A stretch of DNA of 64,000 nucleotides, taken from positions 3,720,001 through 3,784,000 of the forward strand of contig CP167917.1 in assembly GCA_041504365.1 (NCBI GenBank), written 5' to 3'. The position numbers and the translations under genes were made by a program. Origin of the DNA: Dryocola sp. LX212. GTDB taxonomy: Bacteria > Pseudomonadota > Gammaproteobacteria > Enterobacterales > Enterobacteriaceae. Shown in pieces: positions 26,426 through 36,505 of this stretch (position 1 is its first letter; each line of letters opens with the position of its first letter). The notes beneath the pieces were generated by a model. That model did not search any database. It was not told where the DNA came from and worked only from the letters and a program-made list of their open reading frames with translations.

Positions 26426-26508
26426 GGTGGACGGTGCTGCGCTTATCCACCCTACAAAACCAAATTGGGTGATAAATCGTAGGGCGGGTAAGCTTTGCGT
26501 CACCCGCC
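26426..26508. repeat. Pair of REP units between gcvH and gcvP
   Basis: First unit GGTGGA...TCCACC (26426-26451) with the REP core GCTTATCCACCCTAC; second unit GGCGGGT...ACCCGCC (26483-26508) in opposite orientation. In an operon such a BIME may stabilise the upstream mRNA and set the ratio of GcvT/GcvH to GcvP. Confidence 0.7.
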
Positions 26509-26515
26509 GAATTTT

Positions 26516-26902
26516 TTACTCGTCTAACAGCACTTCGTACGCGGCTGCGTCCAGCAGACCGTTCAGCTCTGACTCGTCGCTGGCTTTGATTTTGAAGATC
26601 CAGCCGCCTGCGTACGGCTCGCTGTTCACCAGCTCCGGGGTCCCTTCCAGCTCGCTGTTCACGGCGATGATTTCACCGCTGATTGGCGCGTAGATGTCGG
26701 ATGCAGCTTTTACGGATTCAGCCACGGCGCAGTCGTCGCCGGTGCTGACCGTAGAGCCCACTTCCGGCAGGTCCACGAAAACCATGTCGCCCAGCAGTTC
26801 CTGCGCGTGTTCGGTAATGCCGACTGTGTAAGAGCCATCGGCTTCTTTACGCAGCCATTCGTGTTCTTTGCTGTATTTCAGTTCATTAGGCACATTGCTC
26901 AT
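26516..26902 (-). CDS. gcvH: Glycine cleavage system H protein
   Basis: Lipoyl carrier of the glycine cleavage system, 128 residues. The lipoylated Lys is in [15 protein letters not shown] (about residue 64), and the conserved [15 protein letters not shown] is near the N-terminus. It carries the aminomethyl group from GcvP to GcvT. Middle gene of gcvTHP, 22 bp after gcvT. Confidence 0.98.
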   Translation of the reverse strand: MSNVPNELKYSKEHEWLRKEADGSYTVGITEHAQELLGDMVFVDLPEVGSTVSTGDDCAVAESVKAASDIYAPISGEIIAVNSELEGTPELVNSEPYAGGWIFKIKASDESELNGLLDAAAYEVLLDE

Positions 26903-26924
26903 TATTCTTACCCTCTATCAAGAT

Positions 26925-28022
26925 TTACTGCGCGACGGGCTTTCCGGCGCGAACAAAAACAGGTTTAGTGACTTTTACCGGCATTTCACGGTTGCGGATC
27001 TGGACGATGGCCGTATCGCCAATGCTCGCCGGAACGCGCGCCAGCGCAATGCTGTAGCCAAGCGTCGGCGAGAATGTCCCGCTGGTGATGATCCCTTCGC
27101 AAACGTTGCCGGATTCATCGGTAAAATGAACCGGCAACTCATTACGCAGCACGCCCTTTTCAGTCATGATCAGGCCAACGAGTTTGTGGGTGCCTTTTTC
27201 GCGCTGTGCTTCAAGGGCTTCACGGCCAATGAAATCGCGGTCGGCTGGCTCCCAGGCAATGGTCCAGCCCATGTTTGCTTCAAGCGGGGAGATCCCCTCG
27301 TCCATCTCCTGGCCGTACAGGTTCATACCCGCTTCCAGACGCAGCGTATCGCGCGCGCCCAGGCCACATGGCTTGACGCCCGCTTCCACCAGATGTGCCC
27401 AGAACTCTGCGGCCTTCTCGTTTGGCATCGCAATTTCATAGCCCGCTTCACCGGTATAGCCGGTGGTGGCGATAAACAAATCGCCCGCCTGCACGCCAAA
27501 GAACGGCTTCATTCCCTCCACCGCTTTGCGCTGCTCTTCGCTGAAGAGCGTTGCCGCTTTAGCCTGGGCATTTGGCCCCTGCACGGCAATCAGGGAAAGG
27601 TCGTCTCGTACGCTGACTTCAACGGCGTACGGCTCGGCATGCTGGGTGATCCACTCAAGGTCTTTTTCGCGGGTCGCAGAGTTCACCACCAGGCGGAAAT
27701 AGTCTTCGGTGAGAAAATAGATAATCAGGTCGTCGATAACGCCACCGGAGGCGGTCAGCATCCCGGTGTAGAGAGCTTTGCCCGGCTGGGTCAGTTTGGC
27801 GACGTCGTTGGCGACTAAATAGCGCAGGAATTCGCGGGTGCGGCTGCCGTGTAAATCGACGATGGTCATATGGGAGACATCGAACATGCCCGCATCGGTA
27901 CGTACCGCGTGGTGCTCGTCAATCTGCGAGCCGTAGTGCAGCGGCATCATCCAGCCATGGAAGTCCACCATGCGCGCGCCGCAGAGATTGTGCTGTTCAA
28001 ACAAAGGGGTCTGTTGAGCCAT
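26925..28022 (-). CDS. gcvT: Aminomethyltransferase, T-protein of glycine cleavage
   Basis: Transfers the methylene unit from aminomethyl-GcvH to tetrahydrofolate, releasing ammonia. The start at 28022 ([21 protein letters not shown]) follows AGAGGAAA and gives 365 residues (E. coli 364); the longer frame from 28118 has no support. Family features include [27 protein letters not shown] and [18 protein letters not shown]. First gene of gcvTHP; in E. coli the operon is controlled by GcvA, GcvR, Lrp and PurR from the upstream region. Confidence 0.97.
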   Translation of the reverse strand: MAQQTPLFEQHNLCGARMVDFHGWMMPLHYGSQIDEHHAVRTDAGMFDVSHMTIVDLHGSRTREFLRYLVANDVAKLTQPGKALYTGMLTASGGVIDDLIIYFLTEDYFRLVVNSATREKDLEWITQHAEPYAVEVSVRDDLSLIAVQGPNAQAKAATLFSEEQRKAVEGMKPFFGVQAGDLFIATTGYTGEAGYEIAMPNEKAAEFWAHLVEAGVKPCGLGARDTLRLEAGMNLYGQEMDEGISPLEANMGWTIAWEPADRDFIGREALEAQREKGTHKLVGLIMTEKGVLRNELPVHFTDESGNVCEGIITSGTFSPTLGYSIALARVPASIGDTAIVQIRNREMPVKVTKPVFVRAGKPVAQ

Positions 28023-28567
28023 CTTTTCCTCTTTAACCATCTGGTTTGCACGGCGCTTTTGCGCCCTGCCGTCCGTCAGACGTAACCCGCCATCACCGTC
28101 GTTAACGGCGCGACGCAAACGTTACCTTATCGCCTGAACTTACCACTGATATGCCCCGTAAACCATAAGGGGAAACCGGTCATTGCATTAGCTTATGACC
28201 AAAACAGGCGAAGCAGCATGCAGAGTATTCAACTGGAAAAATGCGAGGCAGTACGCATAAACCGGAAGTGTTTTCGAAGGAATTTAGAGTTAGCTAACAT
28301 TTACGACCATTACAGAAACAAATTCACTACATGAATAAAAACATGTCATTAAAAAAAGTAATCCGAAATTTGGCCTGAGATTAGAATTTCTCAAACGAGA
28401 GGCGGGCTACCCTTTCTGGGTGTCAGAAAGGGAAATGTGACGGAGTTATCATCCTAATGCTCAAAATATTTCACGTTGCAGCCAAGCGGCCCGACAGGGG
28501 TGTGGCCCACGGATGGGCCGAATAAGAGCGCAGCCAACACCGCTGCAACTTGTAGTATGACGAGGAT
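28023..28567. promoter_or_regulatory. gcvTHP upstream region with two structured repeats
   Basis: The 545-bp gap between ubiI and gcvT, both on the minus strand, should carry the gcvTHP promoter and, by analogy with E. coli, GcvA and Lrp sites, but I cannot place them with confidence. It contains a 9-bp stem CCCTTTCTG-GGTGT-CAGAAAGGG (28410-28432) and a multi-stem element (28475-28549). Confidence 0.6.
28475..28549. repeat. Multi-stem palindromic intergenic element
   Basis: Nested pairs: GTTGCAGC (28475-28482) with GCTGCAAC (28542-28549), GGTGT with ACACC (28499-28503 with 28537-28541) and GGCCCA-CGGA-TGGGCC (28504-28519). It resembles a dispersed palindromic repeat that I have seen in enterobacterial intergenic regions but cannot name. 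It lies just downstream of ubiI. Confidence 0.5.
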
Positions 28568-29767
28568 TTAACGAAGCCAGGCGGGCAGATCCTGCAGCCC
28601 CATTGCCTGACGAACGAGCTGCGGCTTAACGCCGGGCAAGGTATCGGCAAGCTTCAGGCCGATATCACGCAGCAGCTTTTTGGCCGGATTGCTGCCCGCG
28701 AACAGATCGCGGAAGCCCTGCATGCTTGCCAGCATCACCGCGGCGCTGTGCTTGCGGCTGCGTTCGTAGCGGCGCAGATACAGATACTGGCCGATGTCTT
28801 TGCCTTCACGGTGCAGGCGACGCACTTCATCAATCAGCTCAGCGGCATCCATAAAACCAAGGTTCACCCCCTGCCCGGCCAGCGGATGGATGGTATGGGC
28901 AGCGTCGCCCACCAGCGCAAGGCGGTGCGCCGCGAAGCTGCGGGCGTAGCGCCCCGTCAGCGGGAAGACCTGCCGTTCGCTCTCAGCGCGGCACAACCCA
29001 AGTTGCATATCAAAGGCTACGCTCAGCGCCTGATTAAACTCCTCATCCGCTGCCTGCTGCATACGCTCCGCTTCCTGCGGCGGCAGCGACCAGACAATCG
29101 AGCACAGATGCGGATCGGACAGCGGCAGGAAGGCCAGAATGCCCTCGCCGTGGAAGACCTGGCGCGCTACGGCCTGATGCGGCTCGGCGGTACGGATAGT
29201 GGCCACCAGCCCGTGGTGACGATAATCCCAGAACGTAAGCGGAATATCCGCCTGCTTGCGCAGCCATGAGTTGGCACCATCGGCCCCGATAACCAGGCGT
29301 GCGGTCAGCATCGCCCCATCTTTCAGGGTGATGAACGCTTCGTTTTCACCCCAGGCAACCTGCTGTAGCTCAACGGGAGCCATCAGCGTAACGTCCGCGC
29401 ACTGCTCGGCGCGCTGCCACAGAGCGTGATGAATGACCGCGTTTTCAATAATGTGGCCCAGGTGGCTGAAGCCGTAGGTTTTATCGTCGAAATCGATTTT
29501 TCCGAAGCTGTCCTGATCCCAGACTGCCATGCCGTGATACGGCGCTGCGCGGCGCGCAATCTGCGGCCACGCACCAAGGTGGGCCAGCAGCTTTTCGCTG
29601 GCAGCGTTTATGGCCGACACGCGCAGGGCGGAAGGTGCATCCAGTGCAAGAGGCTGCGGGAGATGATTCTCCAGCACGGCCACTCGCAGGCCGCTGCCCT
29701 GCAAACCACAGGCAACCGCCAGACCCACCATGCCGCCACCAATAATCGCCACATCAACGCTTTGCAA
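28568..29767 (-). CDS. ubiI: 2-octaprenylphenol hydroxylase UbiI (VisC)
   Basis: FAD monooxygenase that hydroxylates C5 of the ring in aerobic ubiquinone synthesis; 399 residues. FAD-binding GGGMVGLAVACGL is at the N-terminus and the second signature GDAAHTIHPLAGQGVNLGFMDA near 285-306. Paralogous to the adjacent ubiH, 12 bp upstream. Last gene of the ygfB-pepP-ubiH-ubiI operon. Confidence 0.97.
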   Translation of the reverse strand: MQSVDVAIIGGGMVGLAVACGLQGSGLRVAVLENHLPQPLALDAPSALRVSAINAASEKLLAHLGAWPQIARRAAPYHGMAVWDQDSFGKIDFDDKTYGFSHLGHIIENAVIHHALWQRAEQCADVTLMAPVELQQVAWGENEAFITLKDGAMLTARLVIGADGANSWLRKQADIPLTFWDYRHHGLVATIRTAEPHQAVARQVFHGEGILAFLPLSDPHLCSIVWSLPPQEAERMQQAADEEFNQALSVAFDMQLGLCRAESERQVFPLTGRYARSFAAHRLALVGDAAHTIHPLAGQGVNLGFMDAAELIDEVRRLHREGKDIGQYLYLRRYERSRKHSAAVMLASMQGFRDLFAGSNPAKKLLRDIGLKLADTLPGVKPQLVRQAMGLQDLPAWLR

Positions 29768-29779
29768 ATTGATTCTCCT

Positions 29780-30958
29780 TTAACGCGCAACCCAACCAAG
29801 GGTTCGCTGTGCCAGCACGTCTCGTGCCGGAGTAAAATGTTCCATCGCTATCAGGCCCAGATTGCGGCCAACGACCAGCGGCCCCCAGCGGTTAGCAAAC
29901 AGCTGCACCAGGCCATCGGTGACGCCGATGGTTGCCGCTTTATCTGCGCTTCGGCGCTGCTGATAATCAGCCAGCACGGGATAGCTGCCGGGATCGAGCT
30001 GCGCCTGATGCGCGGCGCTCAGGGTCTCTGCTAGCGACATGACATCGCGCAGGCCGAGGTTAAAGCCCTGCCCGGCAATGGGATGCAGAGTTTGCGCGGC
30101 GTTACCGACCAGCGCTACGCGATGCGAAACAGATTGCGTGGCGGTGGTCAGCGCCAGCGGGTAAATATTGCGCGCGCCCGCATGGGTAATTCGCCCTAAA
30201 CGCCAGCCGAAGGCGCGCTGTAGCTCGTTGCAAAAACGATCGTCACTCCAGTTTTTTACTGCTTCCAGCGCATCCTGAGGATGGCACCAGACCAGCGAGC
30301 AGCGCCCGTCGGACATTGGCAACATGGCCAACGGACCATGCTCGGTAAAGCGTTCAAAGGCCCGGCCATTGTGCGGCAGAGCGGTAGTGACGTTGGCGAT
30401 AGCCGCAATCTGCTGATAATCCTGCTGCTGCCAGACGATGCCGCACTGCGCCGCAAGCGCGGAACGAGAGCCGTCTGCTGCGACGAGCAGTTTGCCTTCC
30501 AGCACCGTTCCGCTGTCCAGCACTACGCTTACCCCGCGTTCATCACGCGTAAAGGAGGATACTCGCTCCGGGCAGTGTAATGTTACGCCCGGCGCTTTAC
30601 GCAGCAGGGCAAAAAGACGCTGGCCGACATTGTGCAGCTCAACCACCTGGCCTAAAGCGCCAATCTGATAATCTTTCGCTTCGAGCGTCACAAATCCGGC
30701 GTGCCCGCGATCGCTCACGTGCACGGTGGTAATTGCCGTGGCGCAATCAGAAATAGCAGGCCAGACGCCTATACGGGTCAACTGCTGGCAGGTACCCTGA
30801 GCGAGAGCAATTGCCCGGGCGTCAAAACCCGGATGGGCTACAGAGTCTGGTTCAGTGGCTTCGACAAGGTGCACCGGAAGCTTTCCCCCGGTCATATTTG
30901 AGATAGCCAGCGCGAGGGTTGCGCCGGTCATCCCCCCACCGACGATAATCACGCTCAT
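29780..30958 (-). CDS. ubiH: 2-octaprenyl-6-methoxyphenol hydroxylase UbiH
   Basis: FAD monooxygenase for the C1 hydroxylation in ubiquinone biosynthesis; 392 residues. Cofactor motifs: VGGGMTGATLALAI (residues 6-19) and GNAAQTLHPIAGQGFNLGLRDV (near 280). Its ATG overlaps the pepP stop (ATGA), so translation is coupled; ubiI follows after 12 bp. Confidence 0.97.
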   Translation of the reverse strand: MSVIIVGGGMTGATLALAISNMTGGKLPVHLVEATEPDSVAHPGFDARAIALAQGTCQQLTRIGVWPAISDCATAITTVHVSDRGHAGFVTLEAKDYQIGALGQVVELHNVGQRLFALLRKAPGVTLHCPERVSSFTRDERGVSVVLDSGTVLEGKLLVAADGSRSALAAQCGIVWQQQDYQQIAAIANVTTALPHNGRAFERFTEHGPLAMLPMSDGRCSLVWCHPQDALEAVKNWSDDRFCNELQRAFGWRLGRITHAGARNIYPLALTTATQSVSHRVALVGNAAQTLHPIAGQGFNLGLRDVMSLAETLSAAHQAQLDPGSYPVLADYQQRRSADKAATIGVTDGLVQLFANRWGPLVVGRNLGLIAMEHFTPARDVLAQRTLGWVAR

Positions 30959-32274
30959 AGCTGACGTGCCGCCGCCATCAGCGCTTCAATATCATCCGCA
31001 GATTTCACCACGCTCGCCGTCAGGTTTTCGTTGCCGTCTTCTGTGATGAGAATGTCATCTTCAATACGAATGCCGATGCCGCGATACTCCGCTGGCACAT
31101 CCGCATCCGGTGCGATATACAGCCCCGGCTCAACGGTGATCACCATGCCAGCTTCCAGCACGCGGGAACGATCCGGGCCGTAAGCACCCACGTCGTGAAC
31201 GTCCAGGCCAAGCCAGTGGCTGAGGCCGTGCATGAAGAACTGGCGGTGAGCGTTATCAGCAATCAGCTGTTCGACATCACCTTTCAGAATGCCAAGCTTC
31301 ACCAGTCCCTGGACCATAATGCGGATAACTTCGCCGGTCACTTCCTGCATGGAAGTCCCCGGGCGGTAGAGCTTAAGCGCCGTCTCAAGGGATTCAAGAA
31401 CGATGTCGTAGATGGCACGCTGCGCCGCGCTGAATTTGCCGTTCACCGGGAAGGTGCGGGTGATATCCCCCGCGTACCCTTTGTATTCGCATCCAGCGTC
31501 AATCAGCACCAGCTCGCCATCGCGCATTTCACTTTCGTTTTCGGTGTAATGCAAAATGCAGCCATTTTCACCGCTGCCAACGATAGTGTTATAGGACGGA
31601 AAACGTGCGCCGTGGCGGTTAAATTCATGAAGAATTTCCCCTTCCAGCTGGTATTCGAACATGCCCGGGCGGCACTTTTCCATCGCACGGGTATGGGCCA
31701 GCGCGGTGATCTCACCGGCCCGGCGCATCACGGCAATTTCTTCATCGGATTTAAACAAGCGCTGCTCGTGGACCCACGGACGCCAGTCGGTCAGCGTGGC
31801 GGGGGCGCTCAGGTTTTGCCGAGAACCACGGCGCAGTTTGTCGAGCGCGGTAAAGACGATGGCATCCGCATACATATGTTCGCCCTGAGCGTGATAAACC
31901 ACGTCCAGCCCGTTGAGCAACTGATGCAGCTGCTCGTCAATTTCAGAAAATGCCAGCGCGCGATCTACTGCCAGTTTTTCCGGTGCGGCTTCCTGACCAA
32001 GACGACGACCAAACCAGATTTCAGCGGTCTTATCGCGCAGGCGGTTGAACAGCACGCTGTGGTTGTGGGTGTCATCGCTTTTGATAAGCACCAGAACCGC
32101 TGCAGGTTCGTTAAACCCGGTGAAGTACCAGAAATCGCTGTTCTGGCGGTACGGATATTCACTGTCCGCACTGCGTGTCGCCTCGGGAGCCGCAAAAATT
32201 AGCGCGGCGCTGGCGGGGGCCATTTTCGCCAATAACGCCTGGCGGCGACGGAGAAATTCCTGCTGATTCATCAC
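30955..32274 (-). CDS. pepP: Xaa-Pro aminopeptidase
   Basis: M24B metallopeptidase that removes N-terminal residues before proline. 439 residues from MMNQQEFLRRRQ (the second Met may be the true start; E. coli 441). Two-metal ligands: Asp in LIDAGCEYKGYAGDITRTFP (two Asp), His in HGLSHWLGLDVHD, Glu in TVEPGLYI and Glu in GIRIEDDILI. Placed between ygfB and ubiH as in E. coli; the functional link to ubiquinone genes is unknown. Confidence 0.97.
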   Translation of the reverse strand: MMNQQEFLRRRQALLAKMAPASAALIFAAPEATRSADSEYPYRQNSDFWYFTGFNEPAAVLVLIKSDDTHNHSVLFNRLRDKTAEIWFGRRLGQEAAPEKLAVDRALAFSEIDEQLHQLLNGLDVVYHAQGEHMYADAIVFTALDKLRRGSRQNLSAPATLTDWRPWVHEQRLFKSDEEIAVMRRAGEITALAHTRAMEKCRPGMFEYQLEGEILHEFNRHGARFPSYNTIVGSGENGCILHYTENESEMRDGELVLIDAGCEYKGYAGDITRTFPVNGKFSAAQRAIYDIVLESLETALKLYRPGTSMQEVTGEVIRIMVQGLVKLGILKGDVEQLIADNAHRQFFMHGLSHWLGLDVHDVGAYGPDRSRVLEAGMVITVEPGLYIAPDADVPAEYRGIGIRIEDDILITEDGNENLTASVVKSADDIEALMAAARQL

Positions 32275-32292
32275 ACCTCCTGAGGCAAAATT

Positions 32293-32871
32293 TTAGTGTA
32301 GCGTCGGCTTACGCACTTCTGGTGCCGTTGGCATCGGACGGGTAAAAGTGTCGTGGCACAACAGCGCCGCAACGCGCACGTACTCAACAATCTCTTCTAA
32401 GGACATCTCCAGCTCTTCCTGATCTTCGTCTTCGTCATAGCCCAGCTGGGCTATGTTGCGCAGATCGTCGATGGCTTCACCTGTTTCGCCAGTCACCTTA
32501 TCAAGCTTAGGCTGGGTGACGCCCAGGCCGAGCAGGAAATGGTTAACCCAGCCGGCCAGCGCGTCAGCACGGTCAAATACCGTGGTTTCATCGCCGTCCG
32601 GCAGGTAAAGCTGAAACATAAAACCGTCGTCTTCCAGCGCATCGCCCGTCGCGCCGTGCATCTGGCGCAGGCTGTCAGCGAGGTTCTGGCTGAAGGCCAG
32701 GCCTTCGTTGGTCAGGTCGTGGAGCAGCGTTTGCCAACTGGTGTCTTTGTTGCCGCCACACAGCATTCCGCTGATCAGGCCGTGTATTTCTGCAGGCGTC
32801 AGGCCCACACCCTGTTGGTTCAAAAGTTGGCTTACGGCGTCGTAGCCAGGCATTGCGTTCTGTATAGACAT
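32293..32871 (-). CDS. ygfB: UPF0149 protein YgfB
   Basis: 192-residue helical protein from the ATG at 32871 ([21 protein letters not shown]). The acidic segment [25 protein letters not shown] and C-terminus [10 protein letters not shown] match E. coli YgfB. In Pseudomonas the homologue represses a cell-wall amidase programme and alters beta-lactam tolerance; in enterobacteria the role is not settled. First gene of the ygfB-pepP-ubiH-ubiI operon and divergent from zapA. Confidence 0.95.
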   Translation of the reverse strand: MSIQNAMPGYDAVSQLLNQQGVGLTPAEIHGLISGMLCGGNKDTSWQTLLHDLTNEGLAFSQNLADSLRQMHGATGDALEDDGFMFQLYLPDGDETTVFDRADALAGWVNHFLLGLGVTQPKLDKVTGETGEAIDDLRNIAQLGYDEDEDQEELEMSLEEIVEYVRVAALLCHDTFTRPMPTAPEVRKPTLH

Positions 32872-33039
32872 GCGCATTCGTCATCGTTGGCAGAGAGAGT
32901 TCATGTTATGCTACCACCAGGGACCTCGAGGCACCAGAAAAGGGCTTGTATCTTCATAACGGGGTAGCTATAGTGACGCCCCTTTCGTGGCCTGACACAG
33001 GTTGGCGAAAGGCAGGCGAGTTAACAGCAGGAAGGTGGC

Positions 33040-33369
33040 ATGTCTGCACAACCAGTCGATATCCAAATTTTCGGTCGTTCATTGCGCGTGAATTGTCCGC
33101 CTGAACAACAGGATGCGTTGAATCAGGCCGCAGATGAGCTGAATCAGCGGTTGCAAGATTTAAAAGTTCGCACTAGAGTCACAAATACTGAGCAGTTAGT
33201 TTTCATCGCGGCACTGAACATTTGCTACGAGCTGACTCAGGAAAAATCGAAAACCCGTGATTACGCTGCCAACATGGAGCAGCGCATCAAAATGTTACAG
33301 CAGACCATTGAACAAGCCTTGCTTGAACAGGGTCGCATAACAGAAAGACAGGGTCCTAATTTTGAATAA
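33040..33369 (+). CDS. zapA: Cell division protein ZapA
   Basis: 109-residue Z-ring-associated protein that crosslinks FtsZ filaments. Globular N-terminal half ([19 protein letters not shown]) and C-terminal coiled coil (about 50-100, ending [20 protein letters not shown]). It precedes 6S RNA and fau, as in E. coli. SD CAGGAAGGTGG precedes the ATG. Confidence 0.97.
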   Translation: MSAQPVDIQIFGRSLRVNCPPEQQDALNQAADELNQRLQDLKVRTRVTNTEQLVFIAALNICYELTQEKSKTRDYAANMEQRIKMLQQTIEQALLEQGRITERQGPNFE

Positions 33370-33410
33370 CGCTTCGCAGTTGTCTATGGTAGAGTAACTG
33401 TGAAGTACAA

Positions 33411-33593
33411 AATTCTCTGAGATGTTTGCAAGCGGGCCAGTCCCCTGAGCCGATATTTCATACCACAAGAATGTGGTGCTCCACCGTCGGTGAGCATGCT
33501 CGGTCCGTCCGAGAAGCCTGATGACAGTGACGCTGCATTCACCTTGAACCAAGGGTTCAAGGGTTACAGCCTGCGGCGGCATCTCGGAGATTC
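33411..33593 (+). ncRNA. ssrS: 6S RNA
   Basis: 183 nt, the E. coli length. The closing stem pairs TCTCTGAGATG at the 5' end with CATCTCGGAGA at the 3' end; conserved parts such as GCAAGCGGGCCAGTCCCCTG, GCATGCTCGGTCCGTCCGAG and ACCTTGAACCAAGGGTTCAA surround the central bubble that mimics an open promoter. It binds sigma70-RNA polymerase in stationary phase. It is co-transcribed with the downstream fau. Confidence 0.97.
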
Positions 33594-33617
33594 CCTCTTT
33601 CTACCTGGTCATTTCAT

Positions 33618-34232
33618 ATGACACAACGTTCCCTGAGCTCCACACCTCATTTTGCCTCACAGCTTCGCGCTGAAATTCGTCAGACCATACGGCAACGACG
33701 CCGCTCCATTACGGATTCCGAACAGCATATCTTTGCACAACGGGCCGCTTCACGCATGCTGGCTTACCCACCGGTAATAAAGGCAAAAAGCGTTGCGCTA
33801 TTTTTGTCGTTCGACGGCGAGCTGGATACAGATCCCTTGATTCGTGCTCTCTGGCAAGCTGATAAAGACGTTTACCTGCCGGTTCTGCATCCTTTCAGTA
33901 AGGGAAGCCTGCTGTTTTTACGCTATGACAAAGACAGCAATCTGGTCATGAACCGCCTGAGGATCCTCGAGCCGAAGCTGGACGTGCGCAACGTTCTGCC
34001 GCTGGACAGGCTGGACGTGCTGATAACGCCGCTCGTCGCGTTTGACGAACAGGGGCAACGGTTAGGCATGGGCGGAGGATTTTATGACAGGACGCTACAA
34101 AACTGGCAGCGGCATGGCCTGTGGCCAGTTGGTCTGGCGCATGATTGCCAGCAGGTTCCGGCTTTACCAGCGGAGGATTGGGATATCCCGTTACCGGCGG
34201 TTGTCACGCCGTCCCGGCTGTGGGAGTGGTAA
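33618..34232 (+). CDS. fau: 5-formyltetrahydrofolate cyclo-ligase
   Basis: Converts 5-formyl-THF to 5,10-methenyl-THF with ATP; 204 residues. Family motifs VALFLSFDGELDTDPLI and the phosphate-binding GMGGGFYDRTLQ near residue 152. Downstream of 6S RNA in the conserved ssrS-fau unit. A slightly longer N-terminus than in E. coli (182 or 200 depending on the annotation) is possible; TGACACAACG... starts at the ATG 24 bp after 6S RNA. Confidence 0.96.
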   Translation: MTQRSLSSTPHFASQLRAEIRQTIRQRRRSITDSEQHIFAQRAASRMLAYPPVIKAKSVALFLSFDGELDTDPLIRALWQADKDVYLPVLHPFSKGSLLFLRYDKDSNLVMNRLRILEPKLDVRNVLPLDRLDVLITPLVAFDEQGQRLGMGGGFYDRTLQNWQRHGLWPVGLAHDCQQVPALPAEDWDIPLPAVVTPSRLWEW

Positions 34233-34249
34233 AAAGGGGATGACCCATT

Positions 34250-34295
34250 CGCTTATCCGCCCTACGAACATATTCGAATGTAGGGCGGATAAGCG
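34250..34295. repeat. BIME-like perfect 16-bp inverted repeat between fau and serA
   Basis: CGCTTATCCGCCCTAC (34250-34265), 14-bp centre, GTAGGGCGGATAAGCG (34280-34295). It is followed by three tandem GTCAGC units (34296-34313). Placed between convergent genes, where it can also act as transcription barrier. Confidence 0.85.
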
Positions 34296-34327
34296 TCAGC
34301 GTCAGCGTCAGCCGCGGCAGAGTTAAA

Positions 34328-35566
34328 TCAGTAAAGCAGACGGGCGCGAATAGTCCCCGGAATCGCCTTCATAGACTTCAGCGCCGCTTCGGCAACGTCT
34401 TCAGACGCATCAATATCAATCACCACGTACCCCATGTGCGGTGTGGTTTGCAGGAACTGAGCGGCGATGTTGATGCCCTGCTCGGCAAAGATCTGGTTGA
34501 GCGCGGTCAGAATCCCCGGGCGGTTCTCGTGGATATGCAGCAGGCGGCTTGTTGTGCCGCTATGCAGCGGCAGGGAAACCTCCGGGAAATTCACAGCGGA
34601 CAGCGTTGAGCCGTTGTCAGAATACTTCGCAAGTTTACCCGCCACTTCCAGACCGATATTCTCCTGAGCTTCCTGAGTTGAGCCACCAATGTGCGGCGTC
34701 AGGATCACGTTATCAAACTCGCACAGCGGCGACACAAACGGATCGCTGTTGGTGGCAGGTTCCGTCGGGAAAACGTCGATTGCCGCACCGGCCAGATGCT
34801 TACGCGCCAGCGCATCGCAAAGCGCCGGGATATCGACAACCGTACCGCGAGCGCAGTTGATCAGCAGCCCGCCCGGCTTCATAAGCGCCAGTTCGTCTGC
34901 CCCAATCATATTCTTAGTGGATGCGTTCTCCGGCACGTGCAGGCTGACCACATCGCTCATGTTGAGCAGGTCGGACAGATGCTGTACCTGCGTGGCGTTA
35001 CCCAGCGGCAGCTTGTTTTCAATATCGTAGAAGAAGACGTTCATCCCCAGCGATTCAGCCAGAATACCTAACTGAGTACCAATATGACCGTAGCCGATAA
35101 TACCGAGTTTTTTGCCGCGAGCTTCGTAAGAGCCAACCGCAAGTTTGTTCCAGACCCCACGGTGTGCTTTGGCATTGGCTTCCGGTACGCCGCGCAGTAA
35201 CAGCAGCAGTTGGCCAAGCACCAGCTCAGCAACGGAACGCGTGTTGGAGAATGGCGCATTAAAGACCGGCACGCCGCGTTTAGCCGCCGCATCCAGGTCA
35301 ACCTGGTTGGTGCCGATGCAGAAGCAGCCGACCGCAACCAGCTTTTCAGCCGCCGAAAGAATGTCTTCAGTCAGGTTGGTACGGGAACGTAAGCCGATGA
35401 AATGGGCATCACGGATGGCTTCTTTGAGCGCATCGCTGTCCAGCGCGCCTTTGTGATACTCGATGTTGGTGTACCCTGCCGCGCGAAGATTATCGACCGC
35501 CTTCTGGTGTACGCCTTCCACCAGCAGGAATTTAATTCTGTCTTTTTCGAGTGATACTTTTGCCAT
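34328..35566 (-). CDS. serA: D-3-phosphoglycerate dehydrogenase
   Basis: First enzyme of serine synthesis, oxidising 3-phosphoglycerate with NAD. 412 residues: Rossmann motif LGIIGYGHIGTQLGILAESLGM (about 157-178), catalytic His in LTPHIGGSTQEAQENIG, and a C-terminal ACT domain (about 338-412, LLHIHENRPGILTALNQIF) for feedback inhibition by serine. In E. coli controlled by Lrp, ArgP and CRP; the 279-bp upstream gap to rpiA would hold those sites. Confidence 0.98.
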   Translation of the reverse strand: MAKVSLEKDRIKFLLVEGVHQKAVDNLRAAGYTNIEYHKGALDSDALKEAIRDAHFIGLRSRTNLTEDILSAAEKLVAVGCFCIGTNQVDLDAAAKRGVPVFNAPFSNTRSVAELVLGQLLLLLRGVPEANAKAHRGVWNKLAVGSYEARGKKLGIIGYGHIGTQLGILAESLGMNVFFYDIENKLPLGNATQVQHLSDLLNMSDVVSLHVPENASTKNMIGADELALMKPGGLLINCARGTVVDIPALCDALARKHLAGAAIDVFPTEPATNSDPFVSPLCEFDNVILTPHIGGSTQEAQENIGLEVAGKLAKYSDNGSTLSAVNFPEVSLPLHSGTTSRLLHIHENRPGILTALNQIFAEQGINIAAQFLQTTPHMGYVVIDIDASEDVAEAALKSMKAIPGTIRARLLY

Positions 35567-35845
35567 TTCCCGACCCTATTTAGCTAGCTGTGTTGTACTG
35601 CCTGTAAGTTATCCTTCTGTCAAAATATCAAAATCTACGCTATGGGCAATATGAACGATTGCGTCGATGGACTGGCGGGAGAGAAATAAACGGCAGGAGT
35701 TAGCACAAAATGCTGGCGGGGTGAGAGAACCAGGAATGAATCACAGGTGGTTTACAGGAATGTGACATATGTCACCAAATTTGCCGTTAAAATAAATTGT
35801 CAGAATTTAAACGGTTTTTGGGGCGCTGAGTGCGCCCCGGTCAGA

Positions 35846-36505
35846 TCATTTTATGATAGTTTTCACGCCGTCCGCCGTGCCGATCAGCGCAACGTCCGCG
35901 CCTCGGTTAGCAAACAGACCGACGGTCACCACGCCCGGCAGCCCGTTAATCGCATTTTCCAGCGCGATCGGGTCGATAATGCTCAGGCCATAGACGTCAA
36001 GAATGATGTTGCCGTTGTCGGTCACCACGCCCTGACGGTACTCCGGGCGACCGCCCAGTTTAACCAGCTCGCGAGCGACGCAGCTGCGGGCCATGGGAAT
36101 CACTTCAACAGGTAGCGGAAAGCTGCCGAGCACATCAACCTGCTTGGAGGCGTCGGCGATACAGATAAACTTCTCGGCAACGGAGGCGATGATCTTTTCA
36201 CGGGTCAGCGCTGCACCACCGCCTTTAATCATCTGCATCTGGCCGTTGATTTCGTCCGCGCCGTCCACATAGATGCCCAGAGAATCAACTTCGTTAAGGT
36301 CGAAGACGGGAATGCCCAGGCTCTTCAGCTTAGCGGTGGAGGCATCGGAACTGGATACCGCGCCATCAATCTGGTGTTTGATGGTCCCCAGAGCGTCAAT
36401 AAAGTGTGCGGCGGTTGAGCCGGTGCCCACGCCAACAATGGTGCCCGGCTGCACGTACTGGAGCGCTGCCCAACCCACTGCTTTTTTCAGTTCATCCTGC
36501 GTCAT
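35846..36505 (-). CDS. rpiA: Ribose-5-phosphate isomerase A
   Basis: Interconverts ribose 5-phosphate and ribulose 5-phosphate in the pentose phosphate pathway. The start at 36505 ([21 protein letters not shown]) gives 219 residues, the E. coli length. Motifs: [15 protein letters not shown] (phosphate binding), [24 protein letters not shown] (catalytic Asp and Lys). Divergent from argP. A GC hairpin (GGGGCGC-TGAGT-GCGCCCC) follows the stop. Confidence 0.98.
   Translation of the reverse strand: MTQDELKKAVGWAALQYVQPGTIVGVGTGSTAAHFIDALGTIKHQIDGAVSSSDASTAKLKSLGIPVFDLNEVDSLGIYVDGADEINGQMQMIKGGGAALTREKIIASVAEKFICIADASKQVDVLGSFPLPVEVIPMARSCVARELVKLGGRPEYRQGVVTDNGNIILDVYGLSIIDPIALENAINGLPGVVTVGLFANRGADVALIGTADGVKTIIK

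Noticed and set aside
31195..32202. 335-codon open frame opposite pepP
   Set aside because: Antisense shadow without start signal or family resemblance.
35820..35838. GC hairpin after rpiA as an intrinsic terminator
   Set aside because: The stem GGGGCGC/GCGCCCC is good, but on the rpiA strand it is followed by A and not T, so it is not listed as a terminator.
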